A stretch of DNA of 64,000 bases from Sphingopyxis sp. H073 (lineage in GTDB: Bacteria > Pseudomonadota > Alphaproteobacteria > Sphingomonadales > Sphingomonadaceae), in the NCBI RefSeq assembly GCF_001468395.1, contig NZ_LNSG01000004.1, forward strand, positions 62,001 to 126,000. The letters run 5' to 3'. The position numbers and the translations under genes were made by a program. Positions within the stretch are counted from its first letter, which is position 1. The number at the start of each line of letters is the position of its first letter. The notes beneath the pieces are model-generated. The model saw nothing but the letters and a program-made list of their open reading frames with translations, did no database searches and was not told the origin of the DNA. This document shows positions 26,761-35,241 of the stretch, in pieces.

Positions 26761-27240
26761 ATGTCCATGATCGCCGTCTTCATCGGCCGCCTGTTCATCG
26801 CCGTGATCTTCATTGTGTCGGGGATCAACAAGCTGATCCATGTTTCCGACACCAACGCGATGATATCCGCCGCGGGCCTCCCCGGCGGCCTCGCTGTTCC
26901 CACAGGGCTGTTCGAGCTGATCGCCGGCATCTGTATCGCGCTCGGCATCTACGCACGTCTCTTCTCGATCCTGCTCGCCGGTTTCGTGCTCCTGACCATT
27001 CTCTTCTTCCACCGCGACTTCACCGACCCGATGCAGGCGATGGCGGCGATGAAGAATCTCGCGATTGCCGGCGGTCTCCTTTGCCTGTTCGGCTATGGCA
27101 ACACGCGCTGGAGCTATGATGCCCTCCGCCGCCGCCGGCACGACGAGATCGCGGCGCATGAGGCCGAACTCCGCGCAGTTCGTGCGGAAGGGCGCGCCGA
27201 AGCCATCGATGCGCCGGTGGTCGCCCGCCGCCCCTGGTAG
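26761..27240 (+). CDS. DoxX family membrane protein
   Basis: A 159-residue protein with four predicted transmembrane helices (about 3-22, 45-66, 68-86 and 100-118) and the family word VSGINKLIH near residue 20. DoxX-like proteins are linked to redox or thiol stress in several bacteria; a specific role is unknown. The tail after residue 120 is charged and cytoplasmic. ATG at 26761 follows GGAGG with 7-base spacing. Confidence 0.83.
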   Translation: MSMIAVFIGRLFIAVIFIVSGINKLIHVSDTNAMISAAGLPGGLAVPTGLFELIAGICIALGIYARLFSILLAGFVLLTILFFHRDFTDPMQAMAAMKNLAIAGGLLCLFGYGNTRWSYDALRRRRHDEIAAHEAELRAVRAEGRAEAIDAPVVARRPW

Positions 27241-27291
27241 CGCCGCTGACGCTTCGCGCTTGGCATCGCGCACGGTCTGCGCTAGCCTCTA

Positions 27292-27309
27292 CTTAACGTT
27301 TACGTAAAG
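27292..27309 (+). promoter_or_regulatory. LiuR-like operator before the enoyl reductase/thioesterase operon
   Basis: CTTAACGTTTACGTAAAG ends 12 bases before the start codon and contains the palindrome TTTACGTAAA. It resembles the TTTACGTWAACGTAAA-type sites of MerR-family LiuR regulators of branched-chain and fatty-acid catabolism. The resemblance fits the acyl-CoA-type genes downstream. It overlaps the ribosome-binding region, so binding would block expression. Confidence 0.4.
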
Positions 27310-27321
27310 GGAGAGTCTGCC

Positions 27322-28491
27322 ATGACCGCGAGCCGCGATCTCGACATCATCGTCTATGGCGCCACGGGCTTCACCGGCCGCCTCGTCGCCGAATATTTCG
27401 CGCACCACTACAAGGGTCGCAAGGATGCGCCGAAATGGGCGATGGCGGGGCGCAGCCTCGAAAAACTTGCCGAGGTGCGCGACCTGATCGGCGCCGACGA
27501 GGAAACGCCGCTGATCGTCGCCGACGCCAGCGATCCGGCGAGCCTCGACGCGATGGCCGCGAGCACCAAGGTCGTGCTGACCACCGTCGGCCCGTATCAG
27601 CTTTACGGCAACGAACTCGTCGCCGCCTGCGTCCGCGCGGGTACCGCCTATGCCGACCTTTGCGGTGAGCCGGGCTGGATGCGCGAGATGATCGACACGC
27701 ATGAGGCTGCCGCCAAGGCCTCCGGTGCGCGCATCACCTTCTCGTGCGGCTTCGACTCGATCCCCTTCGACCTCGGGGTCCATTTCCTGCAGGCGGAAGC
27801 GGTGAAGCGCCACGGCAAGCCCGCGCCGCGCGTCAAGGGCCGCGTTCGCAAGATGGCGGGCGGCGCCTCGGGCGGCACGATCGCGAGCCTGACCGAAACG
27901 CTCAAGGCGATCGCGAAGAAGCCCTCGCTCGCGCTGTTGCTCAAATCCTCCTTCGCGCTGACCCCGGGCTTCGAGGGACCGTCGCAACCGACCGGCCTTG
28001 TTCCCGAATATGACAGCGCGACCGGCACCTGGACCGCGCCCTTCGTGATGGCGCCGATCAACATGAAGAATGTCCACCGCACCAACTTCCTGCTCGGTCA
28101 CCCCTGGGGCGAGGATCTCGTCTATGACGAGATGGTGATGACCACGATTGGCGACGCCGGCAAGGCGATGGCCGAAGCGATGGCGAAGGCGAACCCGTTC
28201 GATCCGAGCATCAAGCCCGGTGAAGGCCCGAGCAAGGAGGAGCGCGAGAACGGCTTCTATGACGTGCTCTTCATCGGCGAATATCCCGACGGCACGACGG
28301 TCCGGACGAGTGTGCAGGGCGACCGCGATCCGGGCTATGGTTCGACGTCGAAGATGCTCGCCGAAACCGGAATGGCGCTGCTCGAAAACAAGGGCGCGGG
28401 CGGTATCTGGACGCCGGGGGCGCTGCTTGGGGACAAGCTGATCGAACGGCTCACCGCCAATGCCGGACTGACGTTCCAGATCGAAGAATAG
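27322..28491 (+). CDS. saccharopine dehydrogenase-like / trans-acting enoyl reductase family protein
   Basis: A 389-residue NAD(P)-binding protein. The Rossmann motif YGATGFTGRLVAEYF lies near residue 12; VVLTTVGPYQLYG near 88 and SCGFDSIPFDLGV near 140 are typical of the saccharopine-dehydrogenase-like family that includes the mycobacterial trans-acting enoyl reductase. The true substrate may be an unsaturated acyl chain. It is followed after 7 bases by a thioesterase, which supports lipid or acyl-CoA metabolism. Start ATG at 27322 with AAAGGGAG. Confidence 0.82.
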   Translation: MTASRDLDIIVYGATGFTGRLVAEYFAHHYKGRKDAPKWAMAGRSLEKLAEVRDLIGADEETPLIVADASDPASLDAMAASTKVVLTTVGPYQLYGNELVAACVRAGTAYADLCGEPGWMREMIDTHEAAAKASGARITFSCGFDSIPFDLGVHFLQAEAVKRHGKPAPRVKGRVRKMAGGASGGTIASLTETLKAIAKKPSLALLLKSSFALTPGFEGPSQPTGLVPEYDSATGTWTAPFVMAPINMKNVHRTNFLLGHPWGEDLVYDEMVMTTIGDAGKAMAEAMAKANPFDPSIKPGEGPSKEERENGFYDVLFIGEYPDGTTVRTSVQGDRDPGYGSTSKMLAETGMALLENKGAGGIWTPGALLGDKLIERLTANAGLTFQIEE

Positions 28492-28498
28492 GATAAAG

Positions 28499-29299
28499 AT
28501 GACGACCTCTCCCAGCGCGCTCGACGCGCTTCTCTCCACGCTGCGCGTCGAAGGCGACGCCGCGACCGCGCATATCGACGAGGGCTGGATGCAGGGCCGC
28601 ACCGCCTATGGCGGGATCAGCTCTGCGGTTGCGCTGGCAGGCACGATGGCGCTCCATCCCACCGAGGCGCCGCTGCGCTATGCGCAGATCAGCTTCGTCG
28701 GCCCGGTCGGCGGCGATTGCACGGTGAATACCCGCGTGCTGCGCCAGTCGAAGTCGAGCCTCTTCATCGACGCGGGCGTGTCGAGCGACCAGGGCTTTGG
28801 CACCGCTGCGGTCTTCGCCTTCTCGGGCGAGCGCAAGAGCCACCTCGATCACAACCGGCTGACGATGCCCGACGCGCCTGCTCCCGAAACACTCGAGCCG
28901 GTCCCCGAGCACAAGGCGCGCCCGTCCTTCGTCCGGCATTTCGACATGCGCCCGACCACCGGTCCGCGCTTCGCCTGGAAAAGCGATGTCGGCGAATATC
29001 TGACCTGGGTGCGCTTTGTCGAGCAGCCCGAATGCCACCCGGCGGTCCAATTGCTCGCGCTCGGCGATGCCCTGCCGCCTGCGGCGATGGCGCTGTTCAC
29101 CGAGTTCGGGCCGATCAGCTCGATGAACTGGACGGTGAATATGCTCGGCGGGACGCCGACGACCGATGACGGCTGGTGGCTGCTTTCGGCGAAGACGGGC
29201 TATGCGCGCGGCGGCGTGTCGGTGCAGGACATGATGCTGTGGAACCGCGCCGGCGAACCGGTGCTGAGCGGTAGCCAGGCGATCGCGATCTACGCCTGA
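28499..29299 (+). CDS. acyl-CoA thioesterase, double hot-dog (TesB-like)
   Basis: A 266-residue protein with two hot-dog halves: an N-terminal half with WMQGRTAYGGISSAVAL near 30 and RYAQISFVGPV near 60, and a C-terminal half with FTEFGPISSMNWTVNM near 199 and WWLLSAKTGYARGGVSVQDM near 226. It probably hydrolyses acyl-CoA esters. It is the second gene of the LiuR-like-controlled pair and its end overlaps the convergent histidine kinase by 10 bases. Confidence 0.82.
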   Translation: MTTSPSALDALLSTLRVEGDAATAHIDEGWMQGRTAYGGISSAVALAGTMALHPTEAPLRYAQISFVGPVGGDCTVNTRVLRQSKSSLFIDAGVSSDQGFGTAAVFAFSGERKSHLDHNRLTMPDAPAPETLEPVPEHKARPSFVRHFDMRPTTGPRFAWKSDVGEYLTWVRFVEQPECHPAVQLLALGDALPPAAMALFTEFGPISSMNWTVNMLGGTPTTDDGWWLLSAKTGYARGGVSVQDMMLWNRAGEPVLSGSQAIAIYA

Positions 29300-30636
29300 A
29301 CCGGCAGCTCGATCACTGCATCGAGCCCGCCGCCGGCACGGTTCGCCAGCGTCAGCGCCCCGCCCTCGCCCTCGGCAATCTCGCGCGCGATCGAGAGGCC
29401 GAGCCCCGCACCGCCGGTCGCCCGGTTGCGCGATTGCTCGCCGCGCGCGAATGGTTCGACAAGCGTCCGTATCTGTTCCTCGGTCAGACCCGGACCATCG
29501 TCGGAGACGATGATCTGCGTCCGGCCGGCTGCAGCGGTCACCGACAGCCGCGCGCGCGCCCCATAGGCAAGGGCGTTGTCCGACAGATTGCGCAGCGCGC
29601 GCTTGAGCAGCATCGGGCGAACCAGGACACGGACGTCGGCGACATCGCCGACCGCCACATCCTTGCCGCGCTCCTGATAATCGGCCGCAAGTTCGCCGAT
29701 CAGTTCCCGGATCGGGACGCGTTCCTGCGCTTCAGTCCCGGCGCCCGATCGCGCGAGCGCCAATATGTCGGTCAGCATCGCGGTCATCTCGTCGATGCTG
29801 GTGATCATCTTGTCGCGCAATCTGTCGTCCTCGACTCCCTCGACGCGGACGCGGAGACTGGCCAGCGGCGTGCGAAGATCGTGGCCGACCGCACCGAGCA
29901 TCCGGTCCTTGTCGGACAGCATGGTCGCAATGCGCGTGCGATAGGCGTTGAACGCCGCGATCAGGTCGCGCACGTCGGACGGCCCTTCCTCCTCGAGCGG
30001 GGTCGTGTCGCGCAACGCCGGATTGCTGCGCGCCGCGCGCGTCAGGTCGCGCAGCGGGCGCGCCGCGCGATATGCGATCACCATGATCGGGATCAAGAGC
30101 AGCAGGTAGAGCGTCAACGTCTGCCAGACCAGAAATCCCGACAGGCGGTTGCCCCCGGCCGCGATGCGCGAGCGCACCGCGAAATAGCGCCCGTCGACCT
30201 TGGCGACGACGACGACCGCGCGGTCTGGAAAGGCGGCGCGTTGCAGCCGCTGCCGCGACTTCGGCGGGAGCGCCCAGGCCTCGACCATATCGGCATGGAT
30301 ATTCGTGTCGTCGAGCAGCCCCGCAACATAGTTCGAAAGCTCGGGAAGACGCACTGCCCCCACGGGAAGCTGCGGCGGCGTTTCGGAAATCATCAGCTTT
30401 TGCGCGCGCTCGCGTGATTCTTCGTCACGCGGCGGCCCGCGAAACTCGCCGCGCCGGTCGCGCTCGATCGCGTCGATGACGCGCGCGACCGCCATGCCAC
30501 CGCCGTGCGCCAGCGTCTGCTGCTTCATCCCGCGCGACAGCAGGACGAAATTGATCGCCTGCGCGAGAAACAGCATCACCGCGACCGCGAAAACGAGCTG
30601 GCCGACAAGGCTGCGGGGCCAAAGACGGAGTTTCAC
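29290..30636 (-). CDS. sensor histidine kinase
   Basis: A 448-residue inner-membrane two-component sensor. TM1 is at about 10-32, a periplasmic sensor region at 35-165, TM2 at 167-188 and HAMP at 188-243. The phosphoacceptor His252 is in GHDLRTPLAS, with N box NLSDNALAYG near 355, DDGPG near 385 and GLGLSIA near 412. GTG at 30636 overlaps the regulator stop by 4 bases (GTGA), so it is coupled to it. The periplasmic part is Arg/Glu-rich with no recognised ligand domain; the neighbouring EF-hand protein may be functionally linked. Confidence 0.9.
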   Translation of the reverse strand: MKLRLWPRSLVGQLVFAVAVMLFLAQAINFVLLSRGMKQQTLAHGGGMAVARVIDAIERDRRGEFRGPPRDEESRERAQKLMISETPPQLPVGAVRLPELSNYVAGLLDDTNIHADMVEAWALPPKSRQRLQRAAFPDRAVVVVAKVDGRYFAVRSRIAAGGNRLSGFLVWQTLTLYLLLLIPIMVIAYRAARPLRDLTRAARSNPALRDTTPLEEEGPSDVRDLIAAFNAYRTRIATMLSDKDRMLGAVGHDLRTPLASLRVRVEGVEDDRLRDKMITSIDEMTAMLTDILALARSGAGTEAQERVPIRELIGELAADYQERGKDVAVGDVADVRVLVRPMLLKRALRNLSDNALAYGARARLSVTAAAGRTQIIVSDDGPGLTEEQIRTLVEPFARGEQSRNRATGGAGLGLSIAREIAEGEGGALTLANRAGGGLDAVIELPVQA

Positions 30637-31364
30637 GCGGCCGGGCCCAGGCGCTTGACCTCGCAGGCGAGCGTGTAGCCCCCGCCCCACACGGTCTTGA
30701 CGATTTGCGGATGCGCCGGATCGTCCTCGATCTTCTTGCGCAGGCGGCTGACGAGATTGTCGATCGCGCGGTCGAAGATATCGGCCTCGCGCCCGCGCAC
30801 CAGGTCGAGCAACCGGTCGCGGCTCATGACCTGTCGCGGGTGACGCAGCAGCGCCTGCAGCAGATGATATTCGCCCGACGAAAGCGCGACCTCGTCCCCC
30901 GCCTCGTCGACGAGCACGCGCTCGACCTCGCGAAGAACCCACGGCCCGAAGGCATAACTTGTGCCGTTGCTGTCGACCGCGCGGCCGCCCGACTGCGTGC
31001 GGCGAAGGACGGTCCGGATGCGCGCGACCAACTCGCGCGGGTTGAAAGGTTTGACGACATAATCGTCGGCGCCGATTTCCAGCCCGATGATCCGTTCGGT
31101 ATCCTCGGCGCGCGCGGTGAGGAGGATGACGGGAATACTGCCCGTCTCGCGCAGGTGCCGCGTGAGCGACAGCCCGTCCTCGCCGGGCATCATGATATCG
31201 CTGACGACAAGATCGACCGCCTGCGCGCGCAGCACCGAACGCGCCTCCGAAGCATTGGCGGCATCCGTAACGACGAAGCCCTGCGCTTCGAGATATTCGG
31301 ATAGCGGTTCGCGGATCGAGGGCTCGTCGTCGATCAGCAATATGCGCGGCGTGTCGGTCATCAT
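30633..31364 (-). CDS. OmpR-family response regulator
   Basis: A 243-residue DNA-binding regulator. The receiver domain (about 6-118) has Asp12/Asp13, phosphoacceptor Asp56 in VSDIMMP and VVKPF near 108. The winged-helix domain (about 140-238) ends in VKTVWGGGYTLACEV. ATG at 31364 is used; the next ATG codon (31361) is equally possible. It pairs with the kinase and probably binds tandem direct repeats such as the GCGACA sites at 32191-32210 and 8851-8870 (inference). Confidence 0.92.
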   Translation of the reverse strand: MMTDTPRILLIDDEPSIREPLSEYLEAQGFVVTDAANASEARSVLRAQAVDLVVSDIMMPGEDGLSLTRHLRETGSIPVILLTARAEDTERIIGLEIGADDYVVKPFNPRELVARIRTVLRRTQSGGRAVDSNGTSYAFGPWVLREVERVLVDEAGDEVALSSGEYHLLQALLRHPRQVMSRDRLLDLVRGREADIFDRAIDNLVSRLRKKIEDDPAHPQIVKTVWGGGYTLACEVKRLGPAA

Positions 31365-31386
31365 CTGTCCGTAAAATGCAGTAGTT

Positions 31387-31416
31387 CGCCCACCGGTCGA
31401 TTGCGACCGGTGGGCG
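31387..31416 (-). terminator. perfect 13-base hairpin between the EF-hand and response-regulator genes
   Basis: CGCCCACCGGTCG (31387-31399), loop ATTG, CGACCGGTGGGCG (31404-31416). It lies 82 bases after the EF-hand stop and 22 bases before the regulator start on the same strand. No long T run follows, so it may be an attenuator or mRNA-stability element that sets a high EF-hand to regulator ratio. Confidence 0.5.
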
Positions 31417-31497
31417 ATGCTGGCAGGGGCCGGCGGCAAAGGCAATGCCGGGAGGGGGAGGATAGCCTGCCCGTCACCGCGGCCCCGCGCCATGGGG

Positions 31498-32100
31498 TTA
31501 TTCGCTGGCGGGTGCAGCCGGAGCGGCGGCGCGCTTCGCGCGCCATTCGCCGGCCTTCGCCTTCCACGCCTCACGCTGCGCGGCGCGTTCCTCGGCGGTC
31601 ACCTGGCCATCCTTGTTCGCGTCGGCCGCGTCGAAACGCGCGAGCGCCGCGGTCTGGAACTCGGCCTGGCTGATCACCTTGTCGCCATCGGTATCGGCGC
31701 GCGCCACCATCATGCCGTGACCGCCACGCTTGCCGTGATGACCGCGCATCCCGCGCTTGCCGTCACCGGCATCGGCGCGCTTCTCGGCGCGCTTCGCCAC
31801 GCGATCGGCGCTGTGCTGGTCCCATTCGGCCTTGCTGATATTGCCGTCCTTGTTTGCGTCGAGACGCTCGAACATCTTGGCCTGCATATCCGCGCGCTTG
31901 GCGCTACGGTCACTCGCGTCGAGCTTGCCGTCCTTGTTGACGTCCATCCTGGCGAACATTTCGGTCGCATGCGCCTGCGCCTCGGCGCGCGTCAGCGTCC
32001 CATTGGCATCGGCGTCGCCCTTTGCCACCTGACCGGGGGCGGCGAAAACGGGTGCGGCGATCAACGCGGCACCCAGCGTCAAAAGCGAAATCTTTTTCAC
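31498..32100 (-). CDS. exported EF-hand protein
   Basis: A 200-residue secreted protein. The signal peptide is cleaved near PVFAAPG (residue 21). Five EF-hand-like loops follow: DADANGTLT, DVNKDGKLD, DANKDGNIS, DTDGDKVIS and DANKDGQVT, at about 29, 53, 82, 136 and 160. Between loops three and four lies a Lys/Arg/Gly/His segment (RGMRGHHGKRGGHG). Probably binds calcium or other divalent cations in the periplasm. Start is GTG at 32100 with GAGGAG 8 bases before it. It precedes the two-component genes on the same strand, so it may be their target or accessory sensor. Confidence 0.85.
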   Translation of the reverse strand: MKKISLLTLGAALIAAPVFAAPGQVAKGDADANGTLTRAEAQAHATEMFARMDVNKDGKLDASDRSAKRADMQAKMFERLDANKDGNISKAEWDQHSADRVAKRAEKRADAGDGKRGMRGHHGKRGGHGMMVARADTDGDKVISQAEFQTAALARFDAADANKDGQVTAEERAAQREAWKAKAGEWRAKRAAAPAAPASE

Positions 32101-32190
32101 GTCACGAACTCCTCATGCGGGAACAAGCGATGTTCCGATAAGGGCGTTCTAGTTACGATTTGTCCCATTCAAGTGCCGGATAGGCGAAAA

Positions 32191-32210
32191 ATTGTCGCAA
32201 ATTGTCGCAA
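32191..32210 (-). promoter_or_regulatory. tandem TTGCGACAAT repeat upstream of the EF-hand gene
   Basis: On the minus strand TTGCGACAAT occurs twice in perfect tandem, giving two GCGACA boxes 10 bases apart, about 95-110 bases before the EF-hand start. The same arrangement at a similar distance precedes the RcnB-like gene (8851-8870). The 10-base period suits an OmpR-family dimer. Confidence 0.5.
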
Positions 32211-32259
32211 AAGCACAGCGGCGTTCATCTTGGCGCAAGTCGCTGCGCCCCGATTGCGG

Positions 32260-33366
32260 TCAGCCGGCTCGGTAAGCGCCCACGCCCTCGCCCAGATAGA
32301 CATTGTTCGCCTCGCGCTGCGCCGCGGCGTCATCGTCGTACAGGAAAGGCAGAAAGGCGTAACGGCGCCCGCGCGTCACCGGCGTGGCCTCGTGAAGCAG
32401 GCCACAGCCGAACACGATCGCTCCGCCGGGCGGCGCGCGATAGGTACGCGATCCGAACTCGGGAAAGCGCAGCTCGCCACCGTCGAATTCGTCGTTCAGG
32501 TTGATCGTTACCGCGAAGCGGCGGTGCGCGGTCCCCTTGGTCGTATTGTCGCGATGCGGCCTGAAATGTCCGCCAACCGACGCATCATAGCAGGCGACGA
32601 TATAGCGCTCCATGCGCGTCGCATCGAAATTATAGGCCAGATTGACCGCCGGCCGCACGCAGTCGTTGATCCGGCCAACGAGCGAGCGGCGCAATTCCAT
32701 ATCGGCGATGGTATAGTCCGATCGCCGCTTGTGCCCATGGTCGATGATCGAAACGGTCTTTCCCTCGACTTCGCGCATGAACCCCGAATCCTCTCCACCA
32801 TCGGCCTCGTACAGGTCGATAAGGTGGCGGCAGGTGGCGCGGTCGAGCACACGGGGAATGCGAAGCACCGGCGCCCAGTCATCGGGCTGCTCTTCGTCGA
32901 CCAGACGGTCTGCAAGCGCGAGCGCTTCGATCGCCTGCGACGGCGGATATCGCCCCGCAACTCTCAGTTGGCGGTCGAGAACGACGATATAGGCCTCGTA
33001 ACGATCCGACCCTTCACGGCACGCGCCGTACGTCGTGCTGATCGCACGGTCATAGTCGAGGAAATGGCGCACCCCATATTGTCCCGAGGCGATCCGGCCC
33101 GAGGACACATCCCCCGCGTCGTGCGTCACGGTAAACAGGCAAACGCGCGAACCTTCATAGCGGTCGGACGCGAGGAGACTATCGAGCGCGGACTTGATCC
33201 CGGCATCGCGAGCCGACCCCATGAAGAACAGGATCGCGACGCGTCCCGCGATCGTATGGAAGGAATATCGCGGATTCCCGTCGAGCACCGGTGCCTTGAA
33301 CCAGGGCGCGGGCACGCCGAACGCCGGCTTCGGTATCGACATCGTTACAACGGAAGATTTCTGCAC
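32260..33366 (-). CDS. redoxin-fold / 2-oxoglutarate-Fe(II) dioxygenase fusion
   Basis: A 368-residue two-domain protein. Residues about 15-155 form a peroxiredoxin/thioredoxin-like domain (PAPWFKAPVLDG, then GRVAILFFMGSARDAG) that lacks the peroxidatic Cys, with Ser51 in its place. Residues about 165-345 are a prolyl-4-hydroxylase-type dioxygenase: HxD in GGHFRPHRDN (His271, Asp273), distal His325 in LLHEATPV and Arg334/335 for 2-oxoglutarate. Start GTG at 33366 has GAGGG 7 bases upstream; ATG at 33342 is the alternative. Likely hydroxylates a protein or peptide; substrate unknown. Single gene. Confidence 0.82.
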   Translation of the reverse strand: MQKSSVVTMSIPKPAFGVPAPWFKAPVLDGNPRYSFHTIAGRVAILFFMGSARDAGIKSALDSLLASDRYEGSRVCLFTVTHDAGDVSSGRIASGQYGVRHFLDYDRAISTTYGACREGSDRYEAYIVVLDRQLRVAGRYPPSQAIEALALADRLVDEEQPDDWAPVLRIPRVLDRATCRHLIDLYEADGGEDSGFMREVEGKTVSIIDHGHKRRSDYTIADMELRRSLVGRINDCVRPAVNLAYNFDATRMERYIVACYDASVGGHFRPHRDNTTKGTAHRRFAVTINLNDEFDGGELRFPEFGSRTYRAPPGGAIVFGCGLLHEATPVTRGRRYAFLPFLYDDDAAAQREANNVYLGEGVGAYRAG

Positions 33367-33442
33367 CGCATCGCCCTCACCCGTTTTGAAGGCGGCATCC
33401 TACCATCGCGCGAAATGGGGGCACAAATGCCCAAAAGGGGTA

Positions 33443-33470
33443 AGCCCCGCCGCATTCCCGCGGCGGGGCT
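33443..33470 (-). terminator. hairpin terminator after the DUF1328 gene
   Basis: AGCCCCGCCGC (33443-33453) and GCGGCGGGGCT (33460-33470) form a perfect 11-base stem with a 6-base loop, followed on the minus strand by TACCCCTTTT. Confidence 0.55.
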
Positions 33471-33546
33471 CGTCGATTCCGTCCCGGAGACCGGCGCCAA
33501 TGCCGCCTGCCCCGATCAGGGAGGATTGTGAAACGACCGGTCGCCG

Positions 33547-33720
33547 TCAAACAACCTTGCGGCCAGCGACCACGCCGAGAATCAGGAAAAGCGCCACGAG
33601 CGCCAAACCGACGAAGAACAATATTTTCGCCACCCCCGCGGCGGCCCCGGCGACACCGCCGAACCCGAGAAGTGCTGCCAACAACGCGATCACCGCAAAG
33701 ATCAAAGCCCATTTGAACAT
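33547..33720 (-). CDS. DUF1328 small membrane protein
   Basis: A 57-residue protein that is almost entirely membrane-spanning: two helices (about 3-22 and 28-50) linked by a Gly/Ala turn ([11 protein letters not shown]). This is the YtjA/DUF1328 family, common in alphaproteobacteria and often stress-induced; function unknown. ATG at 33720 is fixed by AGGAG 8 bases upstream; in-frame sequence further up is not part of the protein. Confidence 0.8.
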   Translation of the reverse strand: MFKWALIFAVIALLAALLGFGGVAGAAAGVAKILFFVGLALVALFLILGVVAGRKVV

Positions 33721-33955
33721 CAGACATCTCCTATCCGGCGGGCACGGAACGCCGCCTTCCGGAGAGGCAAGAAAACGGCCCTCCGAAAGCCGGGCGATCC
33801 ATCGTCGCGCCGCCTGTTCCTGCATTTCGTGTGCGCTATTAGAACGAGAGGCAGCGCCGAAAGTTCCTGTCGACCGATCGGCATCGGCGCATTCCGCGTG
33901 ACCCGTTGCCGCGACACGCGTAGCATGGCCCCGTCACCGAAGAAGGAGAGGGCGC

Positions 33956-35200
33956 ATGGTCACGCAGCCGTTTCGGTTCCCCGGCTCGGCGGGCAAGACA
34001 TTGTCGGGACGGATGGAGCTTCCCGGTGGGCGCGTGCGCGGCTGGGCGATTTTCGCGCATTGCTTCACTTGCGGAAAGGATAACCGTGCGGCGGTCCGGA
34101 TCGCGCGCCTGCTCGCGCGCGAAGGAATCGGGGTGCTGCGGTTCGACTTCGCCGGCCTCGGCGAGAGCGAGGGCGATTTCGCGGACAGCCGCTTTTCGTT
34201 CGACGTGCAGGATCTCCAGGCGGCCGCGCGGGCGCTCGCGGACGACGGCAAGGCACCGTCGCTGCTGATCGGCCACAGCCTTGGCGGTGCGGCCGCGATT
34301 GCCGCGGCGGTCGACCTGCCCTCGATCCGCGCGGTCGCGACGATCAACGCGCCGTTCGATGTCGCCCATACGCTCCATCAGTTCGATCCCGCCGCGATCG
34401 CGACGATCGACGCCGAGGGCGCCGCCGACGTCCTGCTCGCCGGACGGCGCTTTCGCGTCGGGCGCGGCCTGATCGACGATTTGCGCTCGCAGGACCAGGG
34501 CGCGCGCATCGCGGCGCTGCGCCGTCCGCTACTCGTTATGCACGCGCCGCTCGACGATACGGTCGGCATCGAGAATGCCACCAAAATCTACGTCGCGGCA
34601 CGGCACCCCAAAAGCTTCTTTTCGCTCGACGACGCCGACCATCTGCTCAGCCGTCCGCAGGACGTCCAGCGCGTCGGCTCGATGATCGCGGCTTGGGCCA
34701 GCCCCTATCTGACCCCGCCGCCCGAAGCGCCCTTGCCGCCGGTCGATGCCGAAGCCGAAGAGACGGGCGACGGAAAGTTCCAGGTTGCGATCAGCACGGG
34801 CGACCATGTGTTCCTGGCCGACGAGCCGGTCAGCGTCGGCGGCGGCGGCACGGGCCCCAGCCCCTTCGACCTCCTCTCCGCCGCGCTCGCCGCCTGTACG
34901 ACGATGACGCTGCGCCTCTATGCCGACGGCAAGAAATGGCCGGTAACGCGCATCCGCACCGCGGTCGGCCACCAGAAGGAACTCGCCGATCCCCAGCCCG
35001 ACCTTTTCAACGTCCGCATCTCGATCGAAGGCGCGATCGACGCCGAGCAGCGCGCCCGAATGATGGAGATCGCCGAACGCTGTCCCGTTCACAAGACGCT
35101 CGAACGCGGCGCGCGCTTTACGACGGCCGAAGGCGATCCACCCGCCCCGTGCGAACCGCCCGAGGCGCATATGGAGGCGATGGACCGCGCGACCGGCTGA
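33956..35200 (+). CDS. alpha/beta hydrolase - OsmC fusion protein
   Basis: A 414-residue bifunctional protein. Residues 1-255 form an alpha/beta hydrolase with nucleophile GHSLGG near 105, acid Asp near 201 (HAPLDDTV) and His near 226 (DDADHLL). Residues about 270-405 form an OsmC-like domain with GTGPSPFDLLSAALAACTTM near 300 (reactive Cys) and the second Cys in CPVHKTL near 380, as in organic-hydroperoxide reductases. The fusion recurs in proteobacteria. Start ATG at 33956 after AAGGAGAGGGC. Physiological substrate unknown. Confidence 0.9.
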   Translation: MVTQPFRFPGSAGKTLSGRMELPGGRVRGWAIFAHCFTCGKDNRAAVRIARLLAREGIGVLRFDFAGLGESEGDFADSRFSFDVQDLQAAARALADDGKAPSLLIGHSLGGAAAIAAAVDLPSIRAVATINAPFDVAHTLHQFDPAAIATIDAEGAADVLLAGRRFRVGRGLIDDLRSQDQGARIAALRRPLLVMHAPLDDTVGIENATKIYVAARHPKSFFSLDDADHLLSRPQDVQRVGSMIAAWASPYLTPPPEAPLPPVDAEAEETGDGKFQVAISTGDHVFLADEPVSVGGGGTGPSPFDLLSAALAACTTMTLRLYADGKKWPVTRIRTAVGHQKELADPQPDLFNVRISIEGAIDAEQRARMMEIAERCPVHKTLERGARFTTAEGDPPAPCEPPEAHMEAMDRATG

Positions 35201-35241
35201 AGGCGTGCAGCCGATCCGGCCTGCATTGGCCAACGGCGGAC

